This document shows, in pieces, positions 45,477 through 54,524 of a DNA stretch of 64,000 nucleotides (position 1 is its first letter; each line of letters opens with the position of its first letter). This DNA is from CAZSDP01 sp964605665 (GTDB lineage: Bacteria > Planctomycetota > UBA8108 > UBA1146): NCBI GenBank assembly GCA_964605665.1, contig CAZSDP010000013.1, forward strand, positions 53,356 to 117,355. Direction: 5' to 3'. Under the pieces are notes generated by a model. That model saw nothing but the letters and a program-made list of their open reading frames with translations. It was not told the origin of the DNA and made no database searches. The translations under genes were made by a program, and so were the position numbers.

Positions 45477-45540
45477 GTCACTCACGCTGTGAAGTCACCC
45501 AAGCTGAGAAGTCACCCCTTGCATAGCGCGCGAAAGTCAC
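45477..45540. promoter_or_regulatory. 17-base direct repeats (GTCAC boxes) upstream of the DUF1800-DUF1501 operon
   Basis: GTCAC occurs at 45477, 45494, 45511 and 45536. The first two full 17-base units, GTCACTCACGCTGTGAA and GTCACCCAAGCTGAGAA, agree at 14 of 17 positions; spacings are 17, 17 and 25. The array begins 36 bases upstream of the DUF1800 start codon, where a direct-repeat-binding activator would sit. Confidence 0.5.
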
Positions 45541-45731
45541 GATAGAACGGGAGACGAGACCTCCCGCCACGTTGGCTTCATCTTACCCGGAGAAATGAGG
45601 CTGACCGGGGGAAATCCCCACAATTCATCGCCCGAAAGAGCTGGCGTTTCCGGAAAATAAGGCAATTGAGATCACCAGGAGAGTTCTCCGGCCCGGGTGA
45701 ACGGCTCAGTCGCGATCAGTGGTTTTCACGT

Positions 45732-47099
45732 TCAGCTGACGATACGTAGGTCTTCCACAATCGCGCCGGGAAGTAGCGCCCCCCCCAACGATCGTCGTCC
45801 GTAGGAGCGTCCATCGGAAATTTGCTCTCGATCCGCGGTCAAACCGATCAAGCGCTCTCCCAGTAGATCGAGCACCGAGTCGTCGAATCGAGCGACCTCG
45901 ATTGGTTCCGCGATCTCTCCATCGCGCACTCGAAATGCAGCAAATCGAGTCAAGCCAGTGACGCTGGCGGTAGCCCGGTCGGAGAGATTTAGATAATGAA
46001 GATACTCGAGCCACAAACCGTCTCCCACTCGCTCAGCCAACTCTTCCTGCTGAAGGCTTCCCCCAGAAATTTCAAAGGACTGCGGCATCTCCAGAGCTTC
46101 AGATCCCGTCGTTGGCACGTTGAACTCCATGGAACTACGGCCTGAAACCAAGGTGCTGCACGCTTGACCTCCATCGAAGAGAGGAACTTGCGGAGGGCGG
46201 CGTAGTCCTTCCGAATTGAAGGGTGCAATCCAACCCAGCCGAGTACTCTCCTGCATGGAGAACTCTTGGGACAAACTTTGGTCTTTGTGCAAAGAGACGA
46301 AGGGGCTCGTTCCGTTTCGCAAAGCAAGTTGAGAAAATGCTCCTCGGTACCCGAGAGTCTGCATGACCATCTTCCACCCAACAGGAGCGATGTAGGCCCG
46401 ATACCGACCTGGCTGAAGAGACGAGCGATTCTCCCGCAACTTCTTAGCGTGCTGCTCAGCTCGTTGAATCCGACGCTCAAATGATCCGCGATCCCATTCA
46501 GACCCGCCGAGATAGACTTTAGCCGCACGGTCTTCTCCGACGCAAAGCGACAGTTCGAGGTGATAGGTGTTTGTCTCATACCAACGCCTCAAACCGATCG
46601 AAGTCGCAACCGCTTCGACAACCCGCCCCGCCATGTAGTGCCCGACCCACTCGGCATGCGATGTCTTGGAGCGATCCAAAACCTCAGACATCAATTCATG
46701 GCTCGGCGGCAGTCGATTCACCTCTCGATCTTCGGTCGACTCGACTGAATCGGGAAAGACGAGGTGCGGATCTTCTGGAACCTCTTCGAGAAGGGAGGAG
46801 AGTTCTCCCACCAGCTGTCTCAGTGGAAATCGGTCCTGAGCGATCGAACCGACAAGATCGACGGAGCCAGCGACCTGACGTTGCCCCTCGATCAACTGCA
46901 CCCGCAAATTACGTTGTGTGATCTTCCCGCATTGACGAATCACTCCACCATTGAACCGAACGGAATCAGAATCTTCCGCCGTGAGCCGACAAGTAAAGGC
47001 CTGCTCCCTCTGGAGGAGGTCGGTGAGATAAGCCACCACATCGTGAAACCACGCCTGCACGGTGTCTTTAGCCCTTTCCGGTGCCGAAAACTTCGACAT
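45732..47099 (-). CDS. TldE/PmbA-type metalloprotease-like partner protein
   Basis: 455 residues, TldD/PmbA superfamily. It lacks the HExxxH zinc motif and is therefore the TldE-like member. The C-terminal segment GLTRFAAFRVRDGEIAEPIE and the closing SYGRRSLGGALLPGAIVEDL match the family's conserved end. In known systems TldD and TldE form a heterodimer that trims peptides, with TldD supplying the zinc. Its start lies within the last 32 bases of tldD, so the two are coexpressed. Confidence 0.9.
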   Translation of the reverse strand: MSKFSAPERAKDTVQAWFHDVVAYLTDLLQREQAFTCRLTAEDSDSVRFNGGVIRQCGKITQRNLRVQLIEGQRQVAGSVDLVGSIAQDRFPLRQLVGELSSLLEEVPEDPHLVFPDSVESTEDREVNRLPPSHELMSEVLDRSKTSHAEWVGHYMAGRVVEAVATSIGLRRWYETNTYHLELSLCVGEDRAAKVYLGGSEWDRGSFERRIQRAEQHAKKLRENRSSLQPGRYRAYIAPVGWKMVMQTLGYRGAFSQLALRNGTSPFVSLHKDQSLSQEFSMQESTRLGWIAPFNSEGLRRPPQVPLFDGGQACSTLVSGRSSMEFNVPTTGSEALEMPQSFEISGGSLQQEELAERVGDGLWLEYLHYLNLSDRATASVTGLTRFAAFRVRDGEIAEPIEVARFDDSVLDLLGERLIGLTADREQISDGRSYGRRSLGGALLPGAIVEDLRIVS

Positions 47100-48552
47100 T
47101 CTTGAAGAAGCAATAAGGGCTGGAGTGTCCCACTTCGATCATCTGATTCGGCTCTCCCTTGCCGCAATTGGGGGTTCCAAGCACCGTGACCGTCGACCGG
47201 TCTCCAACTGCCGCCAGTGAGCGCCAAAAGTCACTGGACCGGCCTCGATATCCTGGGTTGCGCACCATGGTCGTTCGCTCGCCGTCTTCGATGAGCCAAC
47301 CCACTTCGCATCCAAACTGGAAGTTACGACGTGAATCATCGATCGACCAAGATGAATTCACATCCATCAGGACGCCGTTCCCTGCTTTCTGAAGCAGGGT
47401 TTCGTAGGAGTCTTCCCCAGGTTCCAGATTGATGTTTGCCATTCGATCGATCGGTGGTCGATTCCAGCTGCAAGCGCGTGAGCACGAAACCCCCGCCACA
47501 TCGAGTCTCTGCTGACTGACCGCTCCTCCGATGCCGCGCTTGAGGATCCCCCCTTCGATCAGATGCGTCCGCTCAGCTGGAGACCCTTCGTCATCGAAGG
47601 CGTAACTGGCAAACTCATTGGAGACCGTCGGATCAAAGGTGACATTGAGTAAATCAGATCCATAGCGCAGAGAACCAAAATCTTCGCGACGCACGAAAGT
47701 CGTTCCTGCGAAGTTCCTCTCGTCACCGAGAATTCGATCGAGTTCCAATGGGTGCCCGATCGACTCATGGATCTGAAGGATCATCTGGGCTGGTCCAAGG
47801 ACCAAGTTCTGAACCCCATCGGGACAGAGTGGAGCACTCAATAGCGCGATCGCCTCGTCTCTCAACTGAGCAGGAACAGAATCAAATTCGAGTTCGTCGA
47901 GTGCTTCTAACCCACTCTGACGACAAGCCCCTCGCCCCCCCAGGGACCGCTGTTGCGTCTCGCCTCCGTCCGAAGCGACGGCGAGCATTCCGGGCGCGAT
48001 CGTTTCAATCTGTTGAGAGACTTCGATATTGTCAGTTGTGACAAATCGAGTCTCCGTTCGGCTGTACTCCAGAGTGGCGCGCCGATCTCGTATCCTGGAA
48101 TCTGCGGCGAGAATCTCATCCGCTTCTCGAAGTCGATCGATCTTTTCGCGAGTACTCCTCGACTGCCAAGAGTCCCTGACCGAGGTGCGATAGCTGCCTG
48201 AGGCCTGAGGACGCTGCAGTGTCGAAAAGTTCGCCACGCTGCGCCCCTGGCTCTGAATCGCCCAATGGTGAGCCTCCCGCGCTGCCTGATAGAGTCCCGC
48301 GAAAGTGAGATCGCTCGTCGCCGAATAACCGATCCCACCTTGATCGATGACGGTGACCATGACGCCTTGCGAGTGATTGAGGCTCAACGGCTCTAGCGTG
48401 CCACGACGAATCGAAAGCCCTTCTCGTCTTCGCTCCACCCAACGAAGGGAGCAGAACTCGACCTTGGGAGCGATGCGCGCCAGAGTCTCCGTCAATTCTT
48501 CAGGGCTGGCGAGACGATCAGCAGGGCGGTTCCGCGGAACTTTCTCCGACAC
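47068..48552 (-). CDS. tldD: TldD family zinc metalloprotease
   Basis: 494 residues. The catalytic motif HESIGHPLELDR (HExxxH, His near residue 263) identifies the active TldD-like subunit. Supporting motifs: GVMVTVIDQGGIGYSATSDL near the N-terminus, SYAFDDEGSPAERTHLIEGG, and a C-terminal GTPNCGKGEPNQMIEVGHSS with the zinc Cys. It probably digests unfolded or modified peptides in the cytoplasm with the neighbouring TldE. The 3' end overlaps the tldE start by 32 bases. Confidence 0.93.
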   Translation of the reverse strand: MSEKVPRNRPADRLASPEELTETLARIAPKVEFCSLRWVERRREGLSIRRGTLEPLSLNHSQGVMVTVIDQGGIGYSATSDLTFAGLYQAAREAHHWAIQSQGRSVANFSTLQRPQASGSYRTSVRDSWQSRSTREKIDRLREADEILAADSRIRDRRATLEYSRTETRFVTTDNIEVSQQIETIAPGMLAVASDGGETQQRSLGGRGACRQSGLEALDELEFDSVPAQLRDEAIALLSAPLCPDGVQNLVLGPAQMILQIHESIGHPLELDRILGDERNFAGTTFVRREDFGSLRYGSDLLNVTFDPTVSNEFASYAFDDEGSPAERTHLIEGGILKRGIGGAVSQQRLDVAGVSCSRACSWNRPPIDRMANINLEPGEDSYETLLQKAGNGVLMDVNSSWSIDDSRRNFQFGCEVGWLIEDGERTTMVRNPGYRGRSSDFWRSLAAVGDRSTVTVLGTPNCGKGEPNQMIEVGHSSPYCFFKNVEVFGTGKG

Positions 48553-48718
48553 GAGGAATGGCTCCTTCCAAATGCGAAAAGTCGAGAATGAAACTGCGAC
48601 AGGACCGACCGGCGGTGAGAGCGCAGATCAGGCGGGAAAGAGAACAACCGATCCCCAGCAACATCAGGTCTTCAGATCATGCCTGAAGGCTGACGACGCG
48701 TCGATCCCTAGCCCACGA

Positions 48719-49912
48719 TCACTCCTCTCGCCACTCCTTCGGGAGCTCTCCTTCACCACCGCGCATCACTGCGACAGGCTCCGCTCCATCCCAAACCACG
48801 AGATCCGCACGACAACCGCGGCCAAGTCGACCGGCTCTTGGTAATCCCAGATCAAGTGCGGGAGCGGTTGAACCGAGAGCAACTAGCTGCTGAGGCTCTA
48901 GGTCGAGTGCTTCAGAAGTCCGTCTCAAAGCCTCTGGCAAGAAGGTCACACTCCCAGCGAGAGTTCCATCGCCGAGCGTAGCGCGGACACCGTCGCTCTG
49001 AACTTCTTGCCCACAAAATGTCCCAGCAGCAGTCCCGAGCCCTGCCAGCGGCATCGCGTCGCTCACTGCCAGTAATCCACTCGGCCCCTTGAGGCGCAAT
49101 GCGAGCTCTATGATCTGGTCATCCACGTGTAAGCCGTCGCAGATCATCTCAACTCGCACCCTCGGATCGAGGAGCAACTCCAGCACCGGGCCGGGTGCTC
49201 GGTGGTGAATCGGCGGCATGGCATTACATAGGTGGGTCGCTCGCCAAGCACCCGCCGCAATCGCACCTCGAGCAATTTGGGCATCACAGGACGTGTGGCC
49301 GATGGAAAGTATGATGCCTTGGGAGCGAATCCGGGAAATCATCGATGGTGAGATCGACTCCGGAGCAAACGTCATCATCCGAAGTTTGCCACCGGCGGCA
49401 GTCAGTAAACGTTCGAAGCAAGATTCATCGAAGGCGAAGATCCCCGACTCAGGAAGCGCCCCCTTGCGATCTGCAGCGAGAAAGGGCCCTTCCAAGTGTA
49501 TCCCAGCAAACAACGGAGACATTGTGCAAGCTCTCGCGGCATTCGCGAGTCGATCGATCAGCTCCCCTTCAGGTCCAGGGTGCAGAGTGATCAATAGACT
49601 TGTGACCCCACTCTCGAGAAATTTCGGGGCCACGGAGGCGATCGTCTCAGCATCGTCACGGTAAAAGTCGACACCCCAGCCCCCATGAACATGCAGATCG
49701 ATCAGTCCCGGGGTGACGCGAAGGCCGGATAAGTCGTGAATCTCCGATCCCTGACCCTTTCCAGCTGGGGCAAAGGAATCGACCATCGGTCCCCGGATCA
49801 CGATGTCGGTGTGAACCACACGATCGGGGAGGACCGCTTCCGCATTACGAAGTACTCGTGGTATGGCATCGTCGACGCGATGATCACTCACCCCGAATCT
49901 CCTTACCATCAC
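48719..49912 (-). CDS. nagA: N-acetylglucosamine-6-phosphate deacetylase
   Basis: 397 residues, amidohydrolase fold. GLIDLHVHGGWGVDF contains the HxH; GIHLEGPFL carries the metal Glu; SIGHTSCD and ATHLCNAMPPIHHR supply His ligands; AVSDAMPLAGLG has the catalytic Asp. It converts GlcNAc-6-P to GlcN-6-P. The start overlaps the end of the ROK kinase by 29 bases. A ROK-NagA pair is a coherent GlcNAc catabolic unit: phosphorylate, then deacetylate. No nagB is in view. A different start within the first 20 residues is possible. Confidence 0.95.
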   Translation of the reverse strand: MMVRRFGVSDHRVDDAIPRVLRNAEAVLPDRVVHTDIVIRGPMVDSFAPAGKGQGSEIHDLSGLRVTPGLIDLHVHGGWGVDFYRDDAETIASVAPKFLESGVTSLLITLHPGPEGELIDRLANAARACTMSPLFAGIHLEGPFLAADRKGALPESGIFAFDESCFERLLTAAGGKLRMMTFAPESISPSMISRIRSQGIILSIGHTSCDAQIARGAIAAGAWRATHLCNAMPPIHHRAPGPVLELLLDPRVRVEMICDGLHVDDQIIELALRLKGPSGLLAVSDAMPLAGLGTAAGTFCGQEVQSDGVRATLGDGTLAGSVTFLPEALRRTSEALDLEPQQLVALGSTAPALDLGLPRAGRLGRGCRADLVVWDGAEPVAVMRGGEGELPKEWREE

Positions 49913-50870
49913 TGGAAACCGACTGTGCTGCGAGGCAAAGAGCGCCGATCATTCCTGCAGAGTTCTTTCTCTCCGCAGATGTGACAGTCAATCGCTCACG
50001 AGCTTTCGGCAAGAGACTCTCTTCAAGGGTCTCGATCACGATCTTTCTATGTTGGGGACGGGCATCGAGAATCCCTCCTCCCAAAATGAGAATCTCGGGA
50101 TTGATCAGATGAATCACCGACACCAGACCTCGACCGAGGGCTCGGGCACCTTCATCCAAGATCTCCTCCGCCAACGCGTTCCCAGAAGTGGCCGCGGTCA
50201 ATAGATCGGGTAATTCAGGATCAGCATCCCCCTCACCGGAAAGGACCTCTCCTCGCGCATCCGCTTGGCGCAACCACTCATCCGTCATCGACCGCCCACC
50301 GGCATACGCCTCGATACAACCCGTCAATCCACAGTGACAAGCGCGCCCACCCGCTACCAACAGTGAGTGGCCCAACTCCATGGCGCCGCCATTTGCGCCA
50401 CGCAAAAGTTGCCCCTCAATCACGGCTCCGCCCCCCACGCCGGTTCCGATCGTCGCCATCACCAAACTGTGGCAACCACTGCCAGCCCCTCGACAGTACT
50501 CTCCCCAGGCAGCTGCGTTGGCATCATTCTCAATGACTGCGGGAAGCCCGAAGCTCTCCCGGAAGAAGGCGGGAAGATCGGTCCCGTGCCAGCCACCAAG
50601 ATTGGCGACCGGATAGCGAATCTTGCCGGAGGCGTGATCGACGACCCCCGGGGTGCCGAGACCGAGCGCCATGACCTTGCCGCCGCGGTTCTCTGCTTCA
50701 GCGATCGCGGTTCTCGTCGCCGCTTCCAGCGCTTCGAGAATCGCAGTCCCCCCCTCCCGACCTCGGCTCTTACTCCTACCGTGCCATAGGAGTTCTCCGC
50801 TCGCGCGTCCGACGCCGATTTTCACCTCGGTACCTCCGAGGTCGAGTCCTATGAAGAGCGCTTCCGTCAC
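49884..50870 (-). CDS. ROK family sugar kinase (glucokinase/GlcNAc-kinase-like)
   Basis: 328 residues from a GTG at 50870, supported by AGGAG five bases upstream; a longer ATG frame to 50918 is less likely. FIGLDLGGTEVKIGV binds ATP phosphate, ENDANAAAWGEY holds the catalytic Asp, and CHCGLTGCIEAYAGG is the zinc-binding ROK signature (CxCGxxGCxE), with GNALA downstream. It phosphorylates glucose or N-acetylhexosamine. Coupling with nagA favours N-acetylglucosamine or N-acetylmannosamine. It diverges from the phospholipase-like gene. Confidence 0.93.
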   Translation of the reverse strand: MTEALFIGLDLGGTEVKIGVGRASGELLWHGRSKSRGREGGTAILEALEAATRTAIAEAENRGGKVMALGLGTPGVVDHASGKIRYPVANLGGWHGTDLPAFFRESFGLPAVIENDANAAAWGEYCRGAGSGCHSLVMATIGTGVGGGAVIEGQLLRGANGGAMELGHSLLVAGGRACHCGLTGCIEAYAGGRSMTDEWLRQADARGEVLSGEGDADPELPDLLTAATSGNALAEEILDEGARALGRGLVSVIHLINPEILILGGGILDARPQHRKIVIETLEESLLPKARERLTVTSAERKNSAGMIGALCLAAQSVSSDGKEIRGE

Positions 50871-50975
50871 CGCGGCTCCTGTCCTACGATTTGCAGTTGT
50901 CGAAAGGGGCCTTGGCATTCAGTTCTCATCGGAGACCGAATCACCAAGCTCTCCAGCAACCCCAGGATAACCGGA

Positions 50976-51860
50976 GTGGTCCGCGTGCTTTCATTGATCT
51001 TGACAGCTCTACCGATTTTGATCGCTTGGCTACTCTCCGCTAACTGGGGCCCAGGAACACACATTCGCCTGGCAGAAAGACTCATCGAAGAGGACAGTGA
51101 TCAGATTCCGAGCGATCTCAGGTCACTGATCAAGACCCACCAAGATCACTTTCTCTATGGCAACATCGCCGCTGACATCATTCACTACAAGAACTATGGC
51201 GGTCTCAAGAACCACTGCCACAATTGGAATATCCGAGAACGCTTACTCAGTCATGCACACACTGATGCTGAGCATGCTTTCATTCTCGGTTACCTCTGTC
51301 ATCTCGCCGCCGACGTCATCGCTCACCACCACTTCGTTCCCTTCCATATCGTATATGGACTTCCACCGCGTCTACTTGGACATGTGTACTGGGAGGCTCG
51401 ATTGGATGGAAGAGTCGCTGAGCATCATTGGGATAGAATCGATCTGCTTCGGGTCAATAAGAGCATTCAACAGAATGACGAGTTGATTCTCAAAGCGGTG
51501 CCAAAACGCGCATTCAGCCACGTCACGAACAAGTTGATTTTCAACCACGTCCTTCTCGCTCGATCACGTCGCTCTTGGCGAGCCATCATCGACCAAATGG
51601 GCTCTCGAGAACCTCGTGGGGTGCTACAAGACAAGTTTATCCAGGACTGCGACGACGCCTGCCGGAAGTCTTTGATCGCCACATTTCAGGAGGATTCTCT
51701 CCAAGCCTTGAGAGAGCTGGACCCCAATGGCCACCTCCAACTCTCTGATTGTCGACTCTTGCGACAAGAATTGATCGAAGACTACGGAAGCCGAACTGCT
51801 GCGGTGGAGGCCTCTCGACAAGCTGCATCGCTCAAGTTTGGCCTAAATGACACGGTATAG
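50976..51860 (+). CDS. Zinc-dependent phospholipase C-like protein
   Basis: 294 residues, PLC/P1-nuclease-like all-helical fold. A hydrophobic N-terminus (LSLILTALPILIAWLLS) may be a signal or anchor. His/Asp-rich zinc motifs are clear: NWGPGTHIRLAERL, DHFLYGNIAADI, KNHCHNW, HLAADVIAHHHFVPFH. Such bacterial proteins (zinc_dep_phospholipase superfamily) are mostly uncharacterised. GTG start at 50976; a second GTG at 50985 with GGAG 8 bases upstream is equally plausible. The K+ channel gene follows about 160 bases later. Confidence 0.88.
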   Translation: MVRVLSLILTALPILIAWLLSANWGPGTHIRLAERLIEEDSDQIPSDLRSLIKTHQDHFLYGNIAADIIHYKNYGGLKNHCHNWNIRERLLSHAHTDAEHAFILGYLCHLAADVIAHHHFVPFHIVYGLPPRLLGHVYWEARLDGRVAEHHWDRIDLLRVNKSIQQNDELILKAVPKRAFSHVTNKLIFNHVLLARSRRSWRAIIDQMGSREPRGVLQDKFIQDCDDACRKSLIATFQEDSLQALRELDPNGHLQLSDCRLLRQELIEDYGSRTAAVEASRQAASLKFGLNDTV

Positions 51861-52023
51861 AGCAACCCTAACCGCGGTCCTCCGCTCCCAAAATCGCCTC
51901 CCGGTAGTCTAAATCTCAGTCAAGTTCGACCCCCTCGAGTCCGATCACGATGTGGTGGATCTCTACATCCACACGTCGAGACAGATCTAGACCTCTGAGA
52001 GTTCGACCGGAAAGGAGCGGAGA

Positions 52024-53067
52024 GTGGAATCTCGAAATGCTCTCCACGCCCTGGACGGCGGAAGCCGAGCTCGGCAACGAGCGCGATTCATGCGCGCTCT
52101 GCTGGCAATTCTCTCGGTCATTCTCTTCGGAACATTCGGTCTCTGCGCCATCGAAGGATGGAGTGGATGGCAGTCTCTCTACTTCACCTTGATCACCATC
52201 ACGACTGTTGGCTACGGCGACATGGGATTGTCGGAGGTGGGCCAGAAATTCACGACCATCATTTTGGTGCTCGGAATTGCCACCACCACCTACGCCTTCG
52301 GACAATTGGTACAGGCGGCCATCGCCTACCAGCTCGATTGGAGATTTCGCATGCAAAAGCGAATCGACAAGTTATCTGACCACTCCATCGTTTGTGGAGC
52401 GGGGAGATGCGGCCGCGCCGCCTGTGAAAAGCTGAGACAGGAAGGGCGCCAGCTCGTCTTGATCGACCTCGACGCTGCGCACTTGGACTGGTGTCGTGAA
52501 TTGGAAATCCCATTCATTCGCGGGTGCGCCACAGAGGATGAGACGCTGCGTAGTGCGGGAATCGAACGCGCCCATGGCATTATCTGCGCGACCGATTCCG
52601 ACGCAGAGAACATCATGATTTGCCTCACCTCTCGCGAGCTGAATCGAAATGTTGTCGTGGTGAGTCGTGCAAACCAGCGAGAGTCGATCGGAAAATTGGA
52701 ACGGGCTGGGGCATCGCACGTCATCGCTCCCGCGGTGGACAGCGGAAGGGAACTTGCGAGTACTCTCGTCCGTCCCCATGTCAGTCGATTCCTCAGAGAG
52801 TCTTACGCCGCCGAGAGCCGCTTTAGAATGACGGCAGTCCCCATCGAGGAGAACTCCGCTGCGATCGGTATCACAACGCGAAAATTGGGAGACGAGGAAC
52901 CGAACGTCGTCTTCGTCGCGATCCAGAAACCGGGTCGAGAGATGGAGATTCGTCCGATGGCTGACGATCCTCTCGATGCCGGAGATCTTCTGATCGTCCT
53001 CGGAGACCCCGAAGCGGTTACTCGACTTGCTGAATGGACCTCTCACCCAAATACAATCGAGGCTTGA
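52024..53067 (+). CDS. Two-TM potassium channel with RCK (TrkA-N/TrkA-C) domains
   Basis: 347 residues, MthK/Kch-like. TM1 (about 24-43), a pore helix and selectivity filter TVGYGD (61-66), and TM2 (about 74-97), then an RCK domain with Rossmann motif IVCGAGRCGRAACEKL and LIDLDAAHLDWC (TrkA-N), and a TrkA-C-like tail (MEIRPMADDPLDAGDLLIVL). It conducts K+ and is gated by a ligand bound to RCK, probably nucleotide or calcium. Starts at GTG with a GGAG-rich leader. A stem-loop overlaps its stop codon. Confidence 0.94.
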   Translation: MESRNALHALDGGSRARQRARFMRALLAILSVILFGTFGLCAIEGWSGWQSLYFTLITITTVGYGDMGLSEVGQKFTTIILVLGIATTTYAFGQLVQAAIAYQLDWRFRMQKRIDKLSDHSIVCGAGRCGRAACEKLRQEGRQLVLIDLDAAHLDWCRELEIPFIRGCATEDETLRSAGIERAHGIICATDSDAENIMICLTSRELNRNVVVVSRANQRESIGKLERAGASHVIAPAVDSGRELASTLVRPHVSRFLRESYAAESRFRMTAVPIEENSAAIGITTRKLGDEEPNVVFVAIQKPGREMEIRPMADDPLDAGDLLIVLGDPEAVTRLAEWTSHPNTIEA

Positions 53068-53091
53068 TCGCCGAAACGACCAAGCCTCGAT
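53056..53091. terminator. Stem-loop between convergent channel and dockerin-like genes
   Basis: ATCGAGGCTTG (53056-53066) and CAAGCCTCGAT (53081-53091) form an 11-base perfect stem with a 14-base loop. It overlaps the channel stop codon and lies about 34 bases from the stop of the minus-strand gene at 53125. The minus side continues TTGTATTT; the plus side has no T-run. Its place between convergent genes suggests a bidirectional terminator. Confidence 0.6.
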
Positions 53092-53124
53092 AGTGAGTCA
53101 GTTCAGTTATTGCAGTCCGAGCTC

Positions 53125-54492
53125 TCAGGGACAGGCGCTCGTATCGTTGCAATCTAGGGGATCGGTATCAGAAGGGTCGACTCCACAAGAGAGTCCCGGC
53201 GCTGGAGGAGGCGCCCCCCCGACGAAGAGATAAGTAAACACGTAGATCGCGTCGGCGAGATCGAGAGCTCCCGAATCATTGGAGTCTGCGGCATCTATGC
53301 ATCCCAAGGCTCCCATCAGGAACAAGAAGTTCAAGATCGTCACCCCATCTGCAACATTGACCATGGCGTCGACGTTCGCGTCACCACGAATGAACTGCTC
53401 CAAGGGAATGCATTCGACGGTCTCGCAAATGAGGGTGGAATCGACGCCACACGAGCCCGCAACGGAGACGCAAACATCGTGTGGGCCATCGCTGGGAAGA
53501 GTGACCAAGGCACTGTTTCCCGCCACTCCCGATTGAACAACCGACCCGTCGACCGTGATCGTTGCGGTGTACGGGGGAAGCGGCCCGGTGAATCCAGACC
53601 AACTCAGACTGACTTCACAACCGGTCGGACCTTGAGCAGGCTCAGCGGTCAGAATCCCACCCGAAGGTGCTGGATCGACCGTGCAATCAGCATCGCAACA
53701 AGTGGAAACCGAAGGCTGACCACCGATGATTGGGGTCAGGCAAACTTGACGACTTCCGCTTTGACCGGGAAGCACCGTTCCATCGTCGGGCAGGCTATAA
53801 GTGGTGGCGGTTCCGGAGAGGGTCGTCGCCAATACACCGTCGATGCGCACTTCGATAGCGTCGTAGACGAAAGCATTGGTCCAGGAGAGCTCGAAGTTAC
53901 AAGCACACGGGCTTCCAGCTGCCACGCAGTTCAATCCGGTGATCGAGGGATCGAGAATGGTGATTTCCCCCGAAAGTTGATCGGGAATCACTTGGGCGCT
54001 AGACGGTTCAACGACAATTACCTCGACCGGTGGAACTCCGATCGTTGCACAAAAGTTGACGGTGCTAACCGAGCCGATGCCGCCCAGTGGTGAGTATGTC
54101 GCTCGTGCAAGCTCATAGTCCGCCCCGGGAAGTAGAGGGGAACAGAGCATAAAGCAAATGATCACCCCTTGGGTGAAACCGCCACTCTCCATGTCGAGAG
54201 ACTCGAATTCCGGTGCACCCCCCCCATTACTTGTCTGGGTAGTGTCTCCGCTGGTGATCGCCTGCAAGGTCAGCTCTGCACTACTGTGACAAACTCCGTA
54301 TGACCAACCGCTCAAGTTGATGCCACTGGAGCTGTCGAGAATTACGCCCACTTCCGCTTCGATACCTGGTGGCGTCATCGCACTCTCGAGCTGTATTTGA
54401 TATGCATTCTGTTTTGCATCACTCACACTACAAAAAGCCAAGAGTGAAATGAGTCCGATGGCCACTTTGGTGTATCGCGGTTTCCCGTGCAT
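53125..54492 (-). CDS. Secreted beta-rich protein with C-terminal dockerin-like module
   Basis: 455 residues from the ATG at 54492, which has GGAGGAG upstream; a TTG at 54507 is less likely. Signal peptide (KVAIGLISLLAFCSVSDA). The body is Ser/Gly/Pro-rich beta structure resembling fibronectin/Ig-like repeats (CNFELSWTNAFVYDAIEVRID, then CEVSLSWSGFTGPLPPYTATI), cysteine-rich. The last 85 residues are the dockerin-like module: FIRGDANVDAMVNVADGV, DSNDSGALDLADAI, GGAPPPAP, DPLDCNDTSACP. No enzyme motif; likely a cell-surface or secreted structural protein. Its ribosome site lies inside a predicted hairpin. Confidence 0.8.
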   Translation of the reverse strand: MHGKPRYTKVAIGLISLLAFCSVSDAKQNAYQIQLESAMTPPGIEAEVGVILDSSSGINLSGWSYGVCHSSAELTLQAITSGDTTQTSNGGGAPEFESLDMESGGFTQGVIICFMLCSPLLPGADYELARATYSPLGGIGSVSTVNFCATIGVPPVEVIVVEPSSAQVIPDQLSGEITILDPSITGLNCVAAGSPCACNFELSWTNAFVYDAIEVRIDGVLATTLSGTATTYSLPDDGTVLPGQSGSRQVCLTPIIGGQPSVSTCCDADCTVDPAPSGGILTAEPAQGPTGCEVSLSWSGFTGPLPPYTATITVDGSVVQSGVAGNSALVTLPSDGPHDVCVSVAGSCGVDSTLICETVECIPLEQFIRGDANVDAMVNVADGVTILNFLFLMGALGCIDAADSNDSGALDLADAIYVFTYLFVGGAPPPAPGLSCGVDPSDTDPLDCNDTSACP

Positions 54493-54524
54493 AACGCACT
54501 CCTCCAAACCGAGTGTTGGGCGTT
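54490..54524 (-). promoter_or_regulatory. Hairpin enclosing the Shine-Dalgarno of the secreted dockerin-like gene
   Basis: On the minus strand CACTC pairs with GAGTG around GGTTTGGAG, and flanking AACG pairs with CGTT next to the ATG. The GGAGGAG ribosome site is partly in the loop and partly in the stem. Such a fold could slow translation initiation, but it is short and uncertain. Confidence 0.35.

Noticed and set aside
45608..45619. GGGGA-AA-TCCCC stem as terminator of the tldD/tldE genes
   Set aside because: Short stem with no T-run, more than 100 bases after the stop of tldE; left out of the features.
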